Shown here: one piece after another, positions 43,262-53,801 of the stretch | Numbering within the stretch: the stretch's first letter is position 1 | Layout: every line of letters begins with the position of its first letter | DNA from: Zea mays | Lineage: Eukaryota > Streptophyta > Magnoliopsida > Poales > Poaceae | Assembly (NCBI RefSeq): GCF_902167145.1 | Contig: NC_050104.1 | Span: forward strand, 3,658,001 to 3,722,000 | Direction: 5' to 3' | Length of the DNA stretch: 64,000 nt | Program-made: the position numbers and the translations under genes | The notes under the pieces: generated by a model | The model's input: only the letters and a program-made list of their open reading frames with translations | Databases searched by the model: none | What the model was told of the DNA's origin: nothing

Positions 43262-46200
43262 TATGCATCCGGGGGCTCAAGTTGGATCATTGATAGCGGA
43301 TGCACAAACCACATGACTGGGAAGAAGAAGATGTTCTCCTCCTACGAGAAAAACTATGATCCCCAAAGAGCTATCACATTCGGGGATGGAAATCAAGGTT
43401 TGGTCAAAGGACTTGGTAAAATTGCTATATCACCTGACCATTCCATTTCAATGTTTTTCTTGTAGATTCTTTAGATTATAACTTGCTTTCAGTTTCTCAA
43501 TTATGCAAAATGGGTTACAGCTGTCTTTGTACGGATATAAGTGTTACTGTCTTTAGAAGAAGTGATGATGCAATAGCATTTAAGGGAGTATTGGAGGGTC
43601 AGATATACTTAGTTGATTTTAATAGAGCTGAACTCGATACTTGCTTAATTGCTAATACTAATATGGGTTGGCTCTGGCATCGCCGACTAGCCCATGTTGG
43701 AATGAAGAATCTTCACAAGCTTCTAAAGGGAGAACACATTTTGGGACTAACCAATGTTCATTTTGAGAAAGATAGGATTTGTAGCGCATGTCAAGCAGGG
43801 AAGCAAGTTGGTACCCATCATCCCCACAAGAACATCTTGACGATCGACAGGCTGCTTGAGCTACTCCACATGGATTTATTTGGCCCGATCGCTTACATAA
43901 GCATCGGCGGGAGTAAGTATTGTCTTGTAATTATGGATGACTATTCTCGCTTCACTTGGGTGTTCTTTTTGTAGGAAAAATTACAAACCCAAGAGATCTT
44001 AAAGGGATTCTTGAGATGGGCTCAAAATGAGTTCGGATTAAGGATCAAGAAAATAAGAAGCGACAACGGGACAACGTTCAAGAACTATCAAATTGAAGGT
44101 TTTCTTGAGGAGGAAGGCATCAAGCATGAGTTCTCTTCTCCCTACACACCTCAACAAAATGGTGTAGTAGAGAGGAAGAATAGAACTCTACTTGACATGG
44201 CGAGGACCATGCTTGATGAGTACAAGACTCCGGACCGGTTTTGGGCTGAGGCGATTAACACTGCCTGCTACTCCATTAACCAGTTCTACCTTCACCGAAT
44301 CCTCAAGAAGACATCTTATGAACTCCTTATCGGTAAAAGCCCAATGTTTCATATTTTAGAGTCTTCGGTAGCAAATGCTTTATTCTTATTAAAAGAGGTA
44401 GAAAATCTAAATTTGCTCCTAAGGCTGTAGAAGGCTTTTTACTTGGTTATGACTTAAACACAAGGGCATATAGAGTCTTCAACAAATCCACTGGATTAGT
44501 TGAGGTTTCTTGTGACATTGTGTTTGATGAGACTAATGGCTTTCAAGTAGAGCAAGTTGATCTTGATGAGCTAGATGATGAAGAGGCTCTATGCGTCACG
44601 CTAAGGAACATGTCCATTGGAGACGTGTGTCCTAAGGAACCCAAAGAGCCAACTCAAGCTCAAGATCAACCGTCATCTTTCATGCAAGCATCTCCACCAA
44701 CTCAAGATGAGGATCAGGCTCAAGACAATGAATATGAAGATCAAGAGGATGAGCCACCTCAATAGGAGGACAATGATCAAGTGGGAGATAACAATGATCA
44801 AGACAAGAAATATGATCAAGAAGTATAGGATCAAAGACCGCCACACCCAAGAGTCCACCAAGTAATTCAAAGAGATCACCCCGTGAACTCCATCCTCGGC
44901 GATATTCATAAGGGGGTAACAACTCGATCTCGAGTCGCTCATTTTTGTGAACATTACTCTTTTGTTTCCTCTATTGAGCCATACAGGGTAGAGGATGCAC
45001 TAAGAGACTTGGATTGGGTGTTGGCAATGCAAGAGGAGCTCAACAACTTCACGGGGAATGAGGTATGACATTTAGTTCCACGTCCTAACCAAAATGTTGT
45101 AGGAACCAAGTGGGTTTTCCGCAACAAGCAAGATGAGCATGGTGTGGTGACAAGGAACAAAACCCGACTTGTTGCCAAGGGCTATTCACAAGTCGAAGGT
45201 TTGGATTTCGGTGAAACCTATGCACCCGTAGCTAGGCTTGAGTCAATTCGTATATTACTTGCCTATGCTACTTACCATGGCTTCAAGCTTTATCAAATGG
45301 ACATAAAGAGTGCCTTACTCAATGGACCAATCAAGGAAGAGGTCTATGTTGAGCAACCTCTCGGCTTTGAAGATAGTGAGTACCCTAACCATGTTTATAA
45401 ACTCTCAAAAGCGCTTTATGGGCTCAAGCAAGCCCCAAGAGCATGATATGGATGTCTGTGAGATTTTCTTATCACTAATGGGTTCAAAGTCAGAAAAGCC
45501 GATCCTACCCTCTTTACTAAAACTATTGCAAATGATTTGTTTGTATGCCAAATTTATGTTGATGATATCATATTTGGGTCTACTAACAAATCTACATGTG
45601 AAGAGTTTAGTAGGATTATGATTCAAAAAATCGAGATGTCTATGATGGGGGAGTTGAAGTATTTTCTAGGATTTCAAGTCAAGCAACTCCAAGAGGGCAC
45701 ATTCATAAGCCAAACGAAGTACATTCAAGACATACTCAACAAGTTTGGAATGAAGGATGCCAAGCCCATCAAGACTCCCATGGGAACCAATGGGCATCTC
45801 GACCTCGATACGGGTGGTAAATCCGTAGATCAAAAGGTATACCGGTCGATGATAGGATCTTTACTCTACTTATGTGCATCTCGATCGGATATTATGCTTT
45901 TCGTATGCATGTGTGCAAGGTTCCAAGCCGATCCTAATGAAGTTCACCTTAGGGCCGTGAAAAGAATCATGAGATATTTAGTTTATACACCTAAGTTTGG
46001 TCTTTGGTACCCCAAGGGATCCACTTTTGATTTAATAGGATATTCCGATGCCAATTGAGCAGGGTGTAAAATTGATAGGAAGAGCACATGAGGGACTTGT
46101 CAGTTTCTGAGGAGATCCCTGGTGTCTTGGGCTTCAAAGAAACAAAACTCAGTAGCTCTTTCTACCGCCGAAGCCGAGTATATTGTCGCGGGTCATTGTT

Positions 46201-46507
46201 GTGCGCAATTACTTTGGATGAGGCAAACCCTTAGGGACTATGGCTACAAATTGAGCAAAGTCACTCTCCTATGTGATAATGAGAGTGCAATCCGCATGGT
46301 GGATAATCCCGTTGAACACAGCCGCACTAAGCACATAGCCATTTGGTATCACTTTTTGAGGGATCACCAACAAAGGGGGATATTGAGATTGCTTATGTTA
46401 GCACCAAAGAACAATTAGCCGATATCTTTACCAAACCATTAGATGAGAAAACCTTTACCAAACTTAGGAATGAGCTAAACATTCTTGATTCTCGGAACTT
46501 TGATTGA
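43262..46507 (+). pseudogene. Copia pol with many nonsense changes
   Basis: All pol domains can be followed: protease (DSGC motif near 43290), integrase zinc finger and DDE core (SDNG near 44058, NGVVERKN near 44160), RT (YVDDI near 45555) and the complete RNase H region (46122-46418 and beyond), ending at a stop at 46505-46507. In-frame stops include 43972-43974, 45066-45068 and 45444-45446, where the related element at 2952 still has sense codons (CAG, TGG, TGG). A small frameshift lies near 44340. It is inactive, but it serves as the reference for the deletion in the first copia element. Confidence 0.9.
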
Positions 46508-46653
46508 CACTTTACACACATAGCTCATTTATATATCTTTGATCATATCTCTTTTATGTCTATGACTAATGTGTTTTCAAGTGTATTTCTATGCTAAGTC
46601 ATAGATTGAAAGGGAAATGGAGTCTTCGGCGAAGACAAGGCTTCCACTCCACT

Positions 46654-48143
46654 TGTCGGCGTTTCGACCCCGGGGGGTCCCTGGACCGACGAGTAAAAGC
46701 GTGTCCCAGCTCAGATGGGTCGGCGCGAGGCGGAGCACGAAGGGGGGAAGAAAACGGGCAAAAAGGGGGAAACCCGCGGCCTTCGTGTTGCCCTGCGCCC
46801 AGGTCGGGTGCGCTTGCAGTAGGGGGTTACAAGCGTTCGCGTGGGAGAGCCTTACGCGCCGACCCATTCTCCCGCGCGGCCAACCTTCTCATACTAGAGC
46901 CCTGGACCTTCCTTTTATAGGTGTAAGGAGAGGGTCCAGGTGTACAATGGGGGTGTAGCAGTGTGCTAACGTGTCTAGCAGAGAGGAGCTAGAGCCCTAA
47001 GTACATGCCGTCGTGGCAGTCGAAGAGGTTTTGGCACCCTGTTCATGTGATGTCGTGGCTATCGGAGGAGAGCTGGAGCCCTGCGGAAGGACAGCTGTCG
47101 GGGCTGTCGAGTCCTTGCTGACGTCTCCTTGCTTCCGTAAGGGGCTGAGAGCTGCCATCGTCATGGAGCACGCGGGGCGCCATCATTATTTGTCTACCGG
47201 GGCAAGCCAGATGGGACGCCGGTCTTGTTCCCCGTAGCCTGAGCTAGCTAGGGGTAGGGTAATGATGCCCCCCTGTGAGATGGTTGGTCCGAGCCCTAGG
47301 TCGGGCGAGGCGGAGGCTCCTCCGAGGTCGAGGTCGAGTCCGAGCCCCGGGTCGGGCGAGGCGGAGACCGTCTTCCGAGGCCGAGGCTGTGTCCGAGCCC
47401 TGGGGTCGGGCGAGGCAGAGTTCGTCGTCCAGCGTCGAGGTTGAGCCCGAGCCCTAGGGTCGGGCGAGGCGGAGTTCGTCGTCTTCCGGAGCCGAGACTG
47501 AGTCCGAGCCTTGGGGTCGAGCGTGGCGGAGTTCGTCGTCTTCCGGAGGCGAGGCTGAGTCCGAGCCCTGGGGTCGGGCGAAGCGGAGTCCGTCGTCTTC
47601 TGAGTCGTGGTCGAGTCCGAGCCCTGGGGTCGGGCGAGGCGGAACTTCCTATGGCGCCCGAGGCTGGACTTAGCTGCTGTCAGCCTTACTCTGTCGAGTG
47701 GCAAAGCAGTCGGGGCGACGCAGGCGGCGCTGTCTTCTTGTCAGGTCGGTCAGTGGAGCGGCGAAGTGACTGCGGTCACTTCGGCTCTGTTGACTGAAGT
47801 GCGCGCGTCAGGATAAGGTGTCAGGCGATCCTTGCATTAAATGCTCCTGCGGTACGGTCGATTGGCGTGGCGATCTGGCCAAGGTTGCTTCTCTGCGAAG
47901 ACTGGGCCTCGGGCGAGCCAAAGGTGTGTCCGTTGCTTGAGGGGGCCCTCGGGCGAGACGTGAATCCTCTGGGGTCGGCTGGCTTTGCCCGAGGCTGGGC
48001 TCGGGCGAGGCGAGATCGTGTCCCTCGAGTGGACTGAGCTTTGACCTTAATTGCGCCCATCAGGCCTTTGCAGCTTTGTGCTGATGGGGGTTACCAGCTG
48101 AGATTAGGAGTCTTGGGGGTACCCCTAATTATGGTCCCCAACA
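46654..48143 (-). repeat. 3' LTR of complete gypsy element
   Basis: 1490 bp. On the minus strand it starts TGTTGGGGACC after a polypurine tract (CTCGGGGGCTAC) and ends CGCCGACA. It matches 57110-58609. Confidence 0.92.
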
Positions 48144-49430
48144 GTAGCCCCCGAGCCTCGAAGGGAGTGTTGATACTCGCTTGGAGGCTTTTGTCGCACT
48201 TTTTTGCAAGGGGACCGACCTTTCTCGGTTGCATTTCGTTCCGGTGGGTGCGCGCGAGCGCACCCGCCGGGTGTAGCCCCCGAGGCCTCGGAGGAGTGGT
48301 TTGACTCCTTCGAGGTCTTAGCGCGTTTCGTGATGCTTCGGCCGGTCTGGTTGTTCCCTCATGCGAACTGGTCGTAGCCCGGGTGCATAGTCGAGTCCGA
48401 AGTTCTCGGGCTGGTATGTTGACGCTGTCAACGGTTTGGCCGGAGCCGGGTTTGCGAGAGCAGCCCCCGAGCCTCCGCACAGAGTGAGAGGACGGTCAAG
48501 GATAGACTCAGCTTTTTTCATACGCCCCTGCGTCGCCTTTCCGCAAGGAGGAGGGGGGAAAGCGCCATGTTGCCCTCGGAGGGTGCCGAACATGGTGTCT
48601 CCAGTGAGTTGCTAACGGGTGATCCGAGTGGACGCCCGTGCCCCATTTGTTAGGGGTCAGCTAGTGGCCCGGAGGCGCGCTCCAAAAGTACCTGCGGGTG
48701 ATTTGTCGGACCCGGTCCCCTTTTGACGGGGTCCGAGGGCTCGATGCCTCCCTCTGGTGGGATTCTGTTACAGAATCGTTCCCGTCGGTCTCGGAAATGT
48801 GCTAGGGTACCTCGGGAGCGTAGCCCGAGCCTTGGTTATGTATCGAACGTACCCAGGGTCATCCCTCGCTTTGCGTGCTCTGAGGCGACTGTCAGAACCC
48901 TTCGGGGGCCAGCCTACGAACCCCTGATCAGTAGTGGGCGCGGAGCCCGAGTGGCCTGAGGCGGCTGTTGAATCCTTCCGAGGGGCCAGCCTTCGAACCT
49001 CTGACCAGTAGTGGGCGCGGAGCCCGAGTGCTCTGAGGCGGCTGTTGAACCCTTCCGAGGGGCCAGCCTTCGAACCTCTGATCAGTAGGGGGGCTCGGGG
49101 CCCGCTTCCTTCGCGGAGAAGGATCCCTTTCGGAGTATCCCCTTTCCCGGTCCCTGTGGCAAGAGAGAGAAAGAGGGAGTGGAAAAGGATACGAAATCGA
49201 AGGACGTGGCACACCTTTTTTGACGCGGTCATCATGGCGGAGGTGAAGCGTCGCCTGCTTCGCCTGCCAAAGGTGCCGCCTGTCCTGCCGCAGAGTTAAT
49301 GCGACGGGACGAGTGGTTTGCGGGGCAGCCGTTGTGCGTACGCGAGCCGTTCGAGGAATGGGCGTCTCGCTTTGTGTTTTCAATCTCGCGGCGGGTTCGG
49401 GCGAAGTGTTGAACGGGTCTCGCCTGGGTC
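48144..49430. other. Non-coding part between 3' LTR and antisense ORF
   Basis: Contains the polypurine tract beside the LTR and further minus-strand CGGGGGCT tracts near 48275 and 48465. A diverged direct repeat (about 48900-49090, GTAGTGGGCGCGGAGCCCGA units) lies in the middle. No gene recognised. Confidence 0.6.
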
Positions 49431-49440
49431 TTTATATATT
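49431..49440 (+). promoter_or_regulatory. TATA box of the antisense transcription unit
   Basis: TTTATATATT lies about 140 bp upstream of the plus-strand ORF start at 49573, opposite to the direction of gag-pol. Confidence 0.55.
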
Positions 49441-49572
49441 TGGGAGAGGGACCGATGGCGGTTCTTTACTCTACTGCTCGCCTCCCACTTAGGTTTTCGC
49501 AACCCGAGGGAATAGCCAGAGAAAGGAAACCGCACACCTCGTCCTCTCCGCCGCCACCTCTTCTGCTTGGTG

Positions 49573-50142
49573 ATGGCCGACCGGGTGACCGTTGTTTCGC
49601 CGCGCGACCCGTGGCCTTTCTCCACCGTCACGGCGGGTGATCTGGAGGTCCTTGTTGCTGAAGGTCTGCTTCGCCCTCTCTCCAGTGACTCGCAGCCGGA
49701 GCGGATGGCCCCTCCGAGAGGAGCTGCCCCGTCCCCGCCGCCGGGGTATGTGCTGAGCTTCGTCTCCTTTCACGAGCGGGGGTTCGGAGTGTCGGCGAGC
49801 CGTTCGAGGCTCGGTCAGACTTCGCCGAAGGTGGAGGTTACGCCGAGGGTGCTGCTGCTCCCCTTCCATCGACGTCTGAGCCTGCAGGATCGGTTCGCCT
49901 GTAGTGTGCATAAGTTTTTTGCGGCCGCCGAGGCCCAAACATACTGTCATCGCGTTGTAAAGCTGCGTTTCTTTTCCTCTTGTTTCGAGTATCCGGACTT
50001 ATTTGTCGGTAACAGAATTGTTTGTCCGAGCGAGAGTTACTTTTCACGGAAAGTGATGAGTGAGGTATCAGTATCCCAGAGGCGTAGGAGTCCCTCGGCT
50101 CGGTCAGCCTTGCCGCTTACGTGTACTCTTACTCGTCTGTAG
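49573..50142 (+). pseudogene. Antisense ORF (aORF) of TAT-lineage gypsy element, truncated
   Basis: The plus-strand frame starts MADRVTVVSPRDPWPF and continues through a Pro-rich stretch to SFHERGFGV, recognisable as the N-terminus of the plant 'putative gypsy-type transposon' protein that TAT-lineage elements encode antisense between integrase and the 3' LTR. After about residue 78 the family similarity stops and the rest looks like unrelated filler, so most of the domain is deleted. The function of aORF proteins is unknown. A start two codons earlier (49567) is possible. Confidence 0.7.
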
Positions 50143-50552
50143 GATTCTACTATCGATATAGTCGAGAAGGCACGAAAAAATCGTTTCAGCAGAAAAATTC
50201 CCGAGCATTAAGACTTGTTCGGTCAGCGGAATCGCTTATCCGAGCGTGAGTTACTTATCGCAGAAGGTGATGAGTGAGGTATCCGTATCCCGGAGGCGTA
50301 GGAGTCCCTCGGCTCGATCGGCCTTGGCTGCTTACGTGTACTCCGTCGTTTTCAGGATCCCACTTTCGAAGTAGTGGAAAAGCACGAAAGACGTTTTGGC
50401 AGAAAGACCTTTTCCGAGGAAAATCTTGACGCAGAGGGGGTTCCCCCTTCTAGCTCCCGAGGGAGGGTCGGGCTTTGCCGAGGCAAGGCTGACCCTTCCT
50501 TGATGGTTAGACTTCATATGTAAACGAGGTATATGAACGACTTGAAAACATC

Positions 50553-51477
50553 TTAAGGGTAGAAGCGACGTAGCTGTCGGATGTTCCAAGCGTTGCTGTA
50601 GACCTCGCCTTGACTGTTGGCCAACTTGTACGTCCCGGGCTTCAAAACCTTGGTGATGACGAACGGCCCTTCCCAGGGAGGCGTGAGCTTGTGCCGCCCT
50701 TGGGCGTCTTGTCGCAGCCGAAGCACCAAGTCGCCCACCTGGAGGTCTCGGGACCGAACCCCTCGGGCGTGGTAGCGTCGCAGGGACTGCTGATACCGCG
50801 CCGAGTGCAGTAAGGCCATGTCCCGAGCCTCTTCCAGCTGGTCCAGTGAGTCTTCTCGGTTGGTCCGATTGCTTTGGTCGTCGTACGCCCTCGTCCTCGG
50901 GGAACCGTATTCTAAGTCTTTGGGCAAGATGGCCTCGGCCCCATAGACTAGAAAGAACGGTGTGAAGCCCGTGGCTCGGCTCGGCGTTGTCCTCAGACTC
51001 CAGACCACCGAGGGGAGTTCTTTCATCCATCGCCTGCCGAACTTGTTGAGGTCGTTGTAGATCCTCAGCTTGAGTCCTTGCAGAATCATGTCGTTGGCAC
51101 GCTCTACTTGCCCATTCGTCAGGGGGTGAGCCACGGCGGCCCAGTCCACCCGGATGTGGTGATCCTCGCAGAAGTCCAGGAACTTTCTGCCGGTGAACTA
51201 GGTGCCGTTGTCGGTGATGATGGAGTTCGGGACCCCAAAGCGATGGATGATGTTGGTGAAGAACGCCACCGCCTGTTCGGACCTGATGTTGTTTAGGGGT
51301 CGGACCTCGATCCATTTGGAGAATTTGTCGATGGCGACCAGCAGGTGCGTGTAGCCCCCGGGTGCCTTCTGCAAGGGACCAACGAGGTCCAGACCCCACA
51401 CAGCAAACGGTCAGGTGATGGGTATCGTCTGTAGAGCCTGAGCGGGCAGGTGGGTCTGCCTTGCGTAGAATTGACAC
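50553..51477 (-). pseudogene. Gypsy integrase, broken
   Basis: Integrase joins the element DNA to the host genome. The catalytic core is visible in two minus-strand pieces. One (51401-51198) holds the first Asp (GLDLVGPL) and the second (ITDNGT), and stops just after it. The other, from 51149, holds HPLTNGQVERAND with the catalytic Glu and the GAEAILP block, then a C-terminal domain with GDLVLRL and WEGPFVI. The stop at about 51198 separates the catalytic residues. Confidence 0.88.
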
Positions 51478-51539
51478 CCTTGGCAGGTGCGGACAATTCT
51501 AGTGGCGTCGGCCACCATGGTCGGCCAGTAGAAACCTTG

Positions 51540-52529
51540 TCAGAAAGCGTTTCCAACAAGGACTCGAGGCGCTCCGTGATGACCGCAAGCCCCCGAGTGT
51601 ATTTCTTGTAAGAGCTCCTGGCCTTCGGCGATGGATATGCATCGCTGGAGGATGCCTGAGGGGCTGCGGTGGTAGAGCTCCTTCCCGTCCCCCAGCAAGA
51701 CGAACGACTTGGCGCGCCGCGCCAGTCGCCGAGCTTTGGCTCGGTCAAGGGGCAGCTCTCCTCGGTGGAGATATTGCAGGTACGGGGTCTGCCAGTCTCG
51801 ATTAGGCTGGACCCCATCCCGCTCTTCCTCGACGTGTAGTGCCTCACCCTCGGGGGCCGAGGGTGCCTCGGGCTGAGCCGAGGGCGCCTCGGGCAGGGCC
51901 GGGACCTTTTCGGACTCGGGCGTGTCGTCGGTCTTGACTAAAGGTTGATGTAGGTCTCGGGAGAAGACGTATGAGGGAACCGTTGTCCGCCTCGAGGCTA
52001 TCTTAGCCAGCTCGTCCGCAGTCTCGTTGTATCGTCGGGCAACGTGGTTGACCTCGAGCCCGTAGAACTTGTCCTCCAGGCGCCGAACCTCGTCGCAGTA
52101 GGCTTCCATCTTCGGGTCGCGGCAGTGGGAGTTCTTCATGACTTGGTCGATGACAAGCTGCGAGTCACCGCGAGCGTCGAGGCGTCGGACCCCTAGCTCG
52201 ATGGCGATGCGCAACCCGTTGACCAAAGCCTTGTACTCAGCCACGTTGTTGGACGCCGGGAAATGGAGGCGCAACACGTAGCGGAGGTGCTTCCCGAGGG
52301 GCGAGATGAAGAGCAGGCCCGCGCCCGCCCCTGTTTTCATCAGCGACCCGTCGAAAAACATGGTCTAGAGTTCCGGTTGGATCGGAGCTGCTGGAAGCTG
52401 GGTGTCGACCCATTCAGCCACAAAGTCCACCAAGATTTGGGACTTGATGGCCTTCCAAGGGGCGAACGAGATTGTTTCGCCCATGATCTCCACCGCCCAC
52501 TTTGCAATCCTACCCGAGGCCTCTCGGCA
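51540..52529 (-). pseudogene. Gypsy RNase H and zinc-binding linker
   Basis: The frame from 52361 starts FFDGSLMKTGAGAG (first RNase H Asp), followed by NNVAEYKALVNGL (Glu) and GDSQLVIDQV (Asp), then NETADELAK. RNase H removes RNA after reverse transcription. It then leads to the integrase zinc finger (51570-51640; CGHHG-like). The frame is interrupted by TAG codons upstream (near 52365 and at 52530) but stays in phase with RT. Confidence 0.85.
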
Positions 52530-53795
52530 CTAGATGATCTCCCCCAGGGGGAAGGATGACACCACAGTCACCGGATGAGACTCGAAGTAGTGTCGCAACT
52601 TCCGCTGCGTCAGAATCACTGCGTACAGCAGCTTCTGAATTTGGGGGTAGCGGATCTTGGTCTCAGACAGTACCTCACTGATGAAGTAGACCGGCCTCTG
52701 GACGGGCAATGCATGCCCTTCTTCTCGTCTCTCAACCACGATCGCGACGCTGACCACCTCAGTGGTAGCGGCGACGTAGATCAAGAGGGCTTCTCTGGCA
52801 GCGAGAGGCACCAGGATGGGTGCATTCGTAAGGAGCGCCTTCAGGTTCCCGAGGGCTTCCTCGGCCTCGGGGGTCCAAGCGAAGCACTCGGTCTTCCTTA
52901 AGAGGCGGTAAAGAGGTAAGCCTCTTTCGCTGAGGCGCGAGATGAAACGGCTCAGAGCCGCAAGGCATCCCATGACCCTCTGTACGCCTTTCAAGTCCTT
53001 GATGGGCCCCATGTTGGTGATGGCCGCGATTTTCTCCGGGTTGGCCTCGATGCCCCGCTCGGAGACGATGAACCCCAAGAGCATGCCTCGGGGGACTCCA
53101 AAGACGCACTTCTCGGGATTGAGTTTTACGTCTTTCGCCTTGAGACACCGGAATGTCGTTTCAAGGTCGGAGAGGAGGTCGGAGGCTTTCCTCGTCTTGA
53201 CTACGATGTCATCGACGTAAGCCTCAACCGTTCGACCAATGTGTTCGCCAAATACGTGGTTCATGCACCTTTGGTATGTCGCACCCGCATTCCTCAAACC
53301 AAATGGCATAGTAACGTAGCAGCACATGCCAAAAGGTGTGATGAAAGAAGTCGCGAGCTGGTCGGACTCTTTCATCCTGATTTGGTGATACCCTGAGTAG
53401 GCATCGAGGAAAGACAGGGTTTCGCACCCAGCAGTGGAATCCACGGTTTGATCGATGCGAGGCAGAGGGTAGGGAACCTTCGGACATGCTTTGTTTAGAC
53501 CAGTGTAGTCTACACACATCCGCCATTTCCCTCCTTTCTTTCTCACAAGCACAGGGTTGGCAAGCCATTCGGGATGGAAAACCTCTTTGATGAACCCTGC
53601 AGCCATCAGCTTGTGGATCTCCTTGCCTATGGCTCTGCGCTTTTCTTTGTCGAATCGGCGCAGAGGCTGCTTCACGGGTCGCGCTCCAGCTCGGATATCC
53701 AGCGAGTGCTCGGCGACATCCCTCGGTATGCCAGGCATGTCCGAGGGACTCCACGCAAAGACTTCGGCGTTCGCGCGGAGAAAGTCGACGAGCAC
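52530..53795 (-). pseudogene. Gypsy reverse transcriptase
   Basis: A 421-codon minus-strand frame shows all RT blocks: RMCVDYTGLNKACPK, DAYSGYHQI, MPFGLRNAGATYQR and the catalytic YVDDIVVK, followed by the LGFIVS and tether region. In-frame TAG codons lie at both ends (53799-53801 and 52530-52532), so RT is cut off from protease and RNase H. Confidence 0.9.
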
Positions 53796-53801
53796 TGCTT
53801 C

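Larger units (their letters stand above)
39392..46616 (+). mobile_element. Older Ty1/copia Sirevirus (Ji/Opie-like), 3' LTR almost entirely lost
   Basis: It has a 5' LTR, tRNA-Met primer site, gag and complete but stop-ridden pol. After pol, a TGAAAGGGAAAT at 46605 looks like the first dozen bases of the 3' LTR, but the following sequence does not match the 5' LTR. The remainder does not appear after the gypsy insertion either (58615 onward). The 3' LTR was probably removed before the gypsy element inserted at 46654. Confidence 0.87.

Noticed and set aside
49567..50142. Independent host gene in the gypsy element
   Set aside because: Position and N-terminal sequence match the antisense ORF of TAT-lineage elements.
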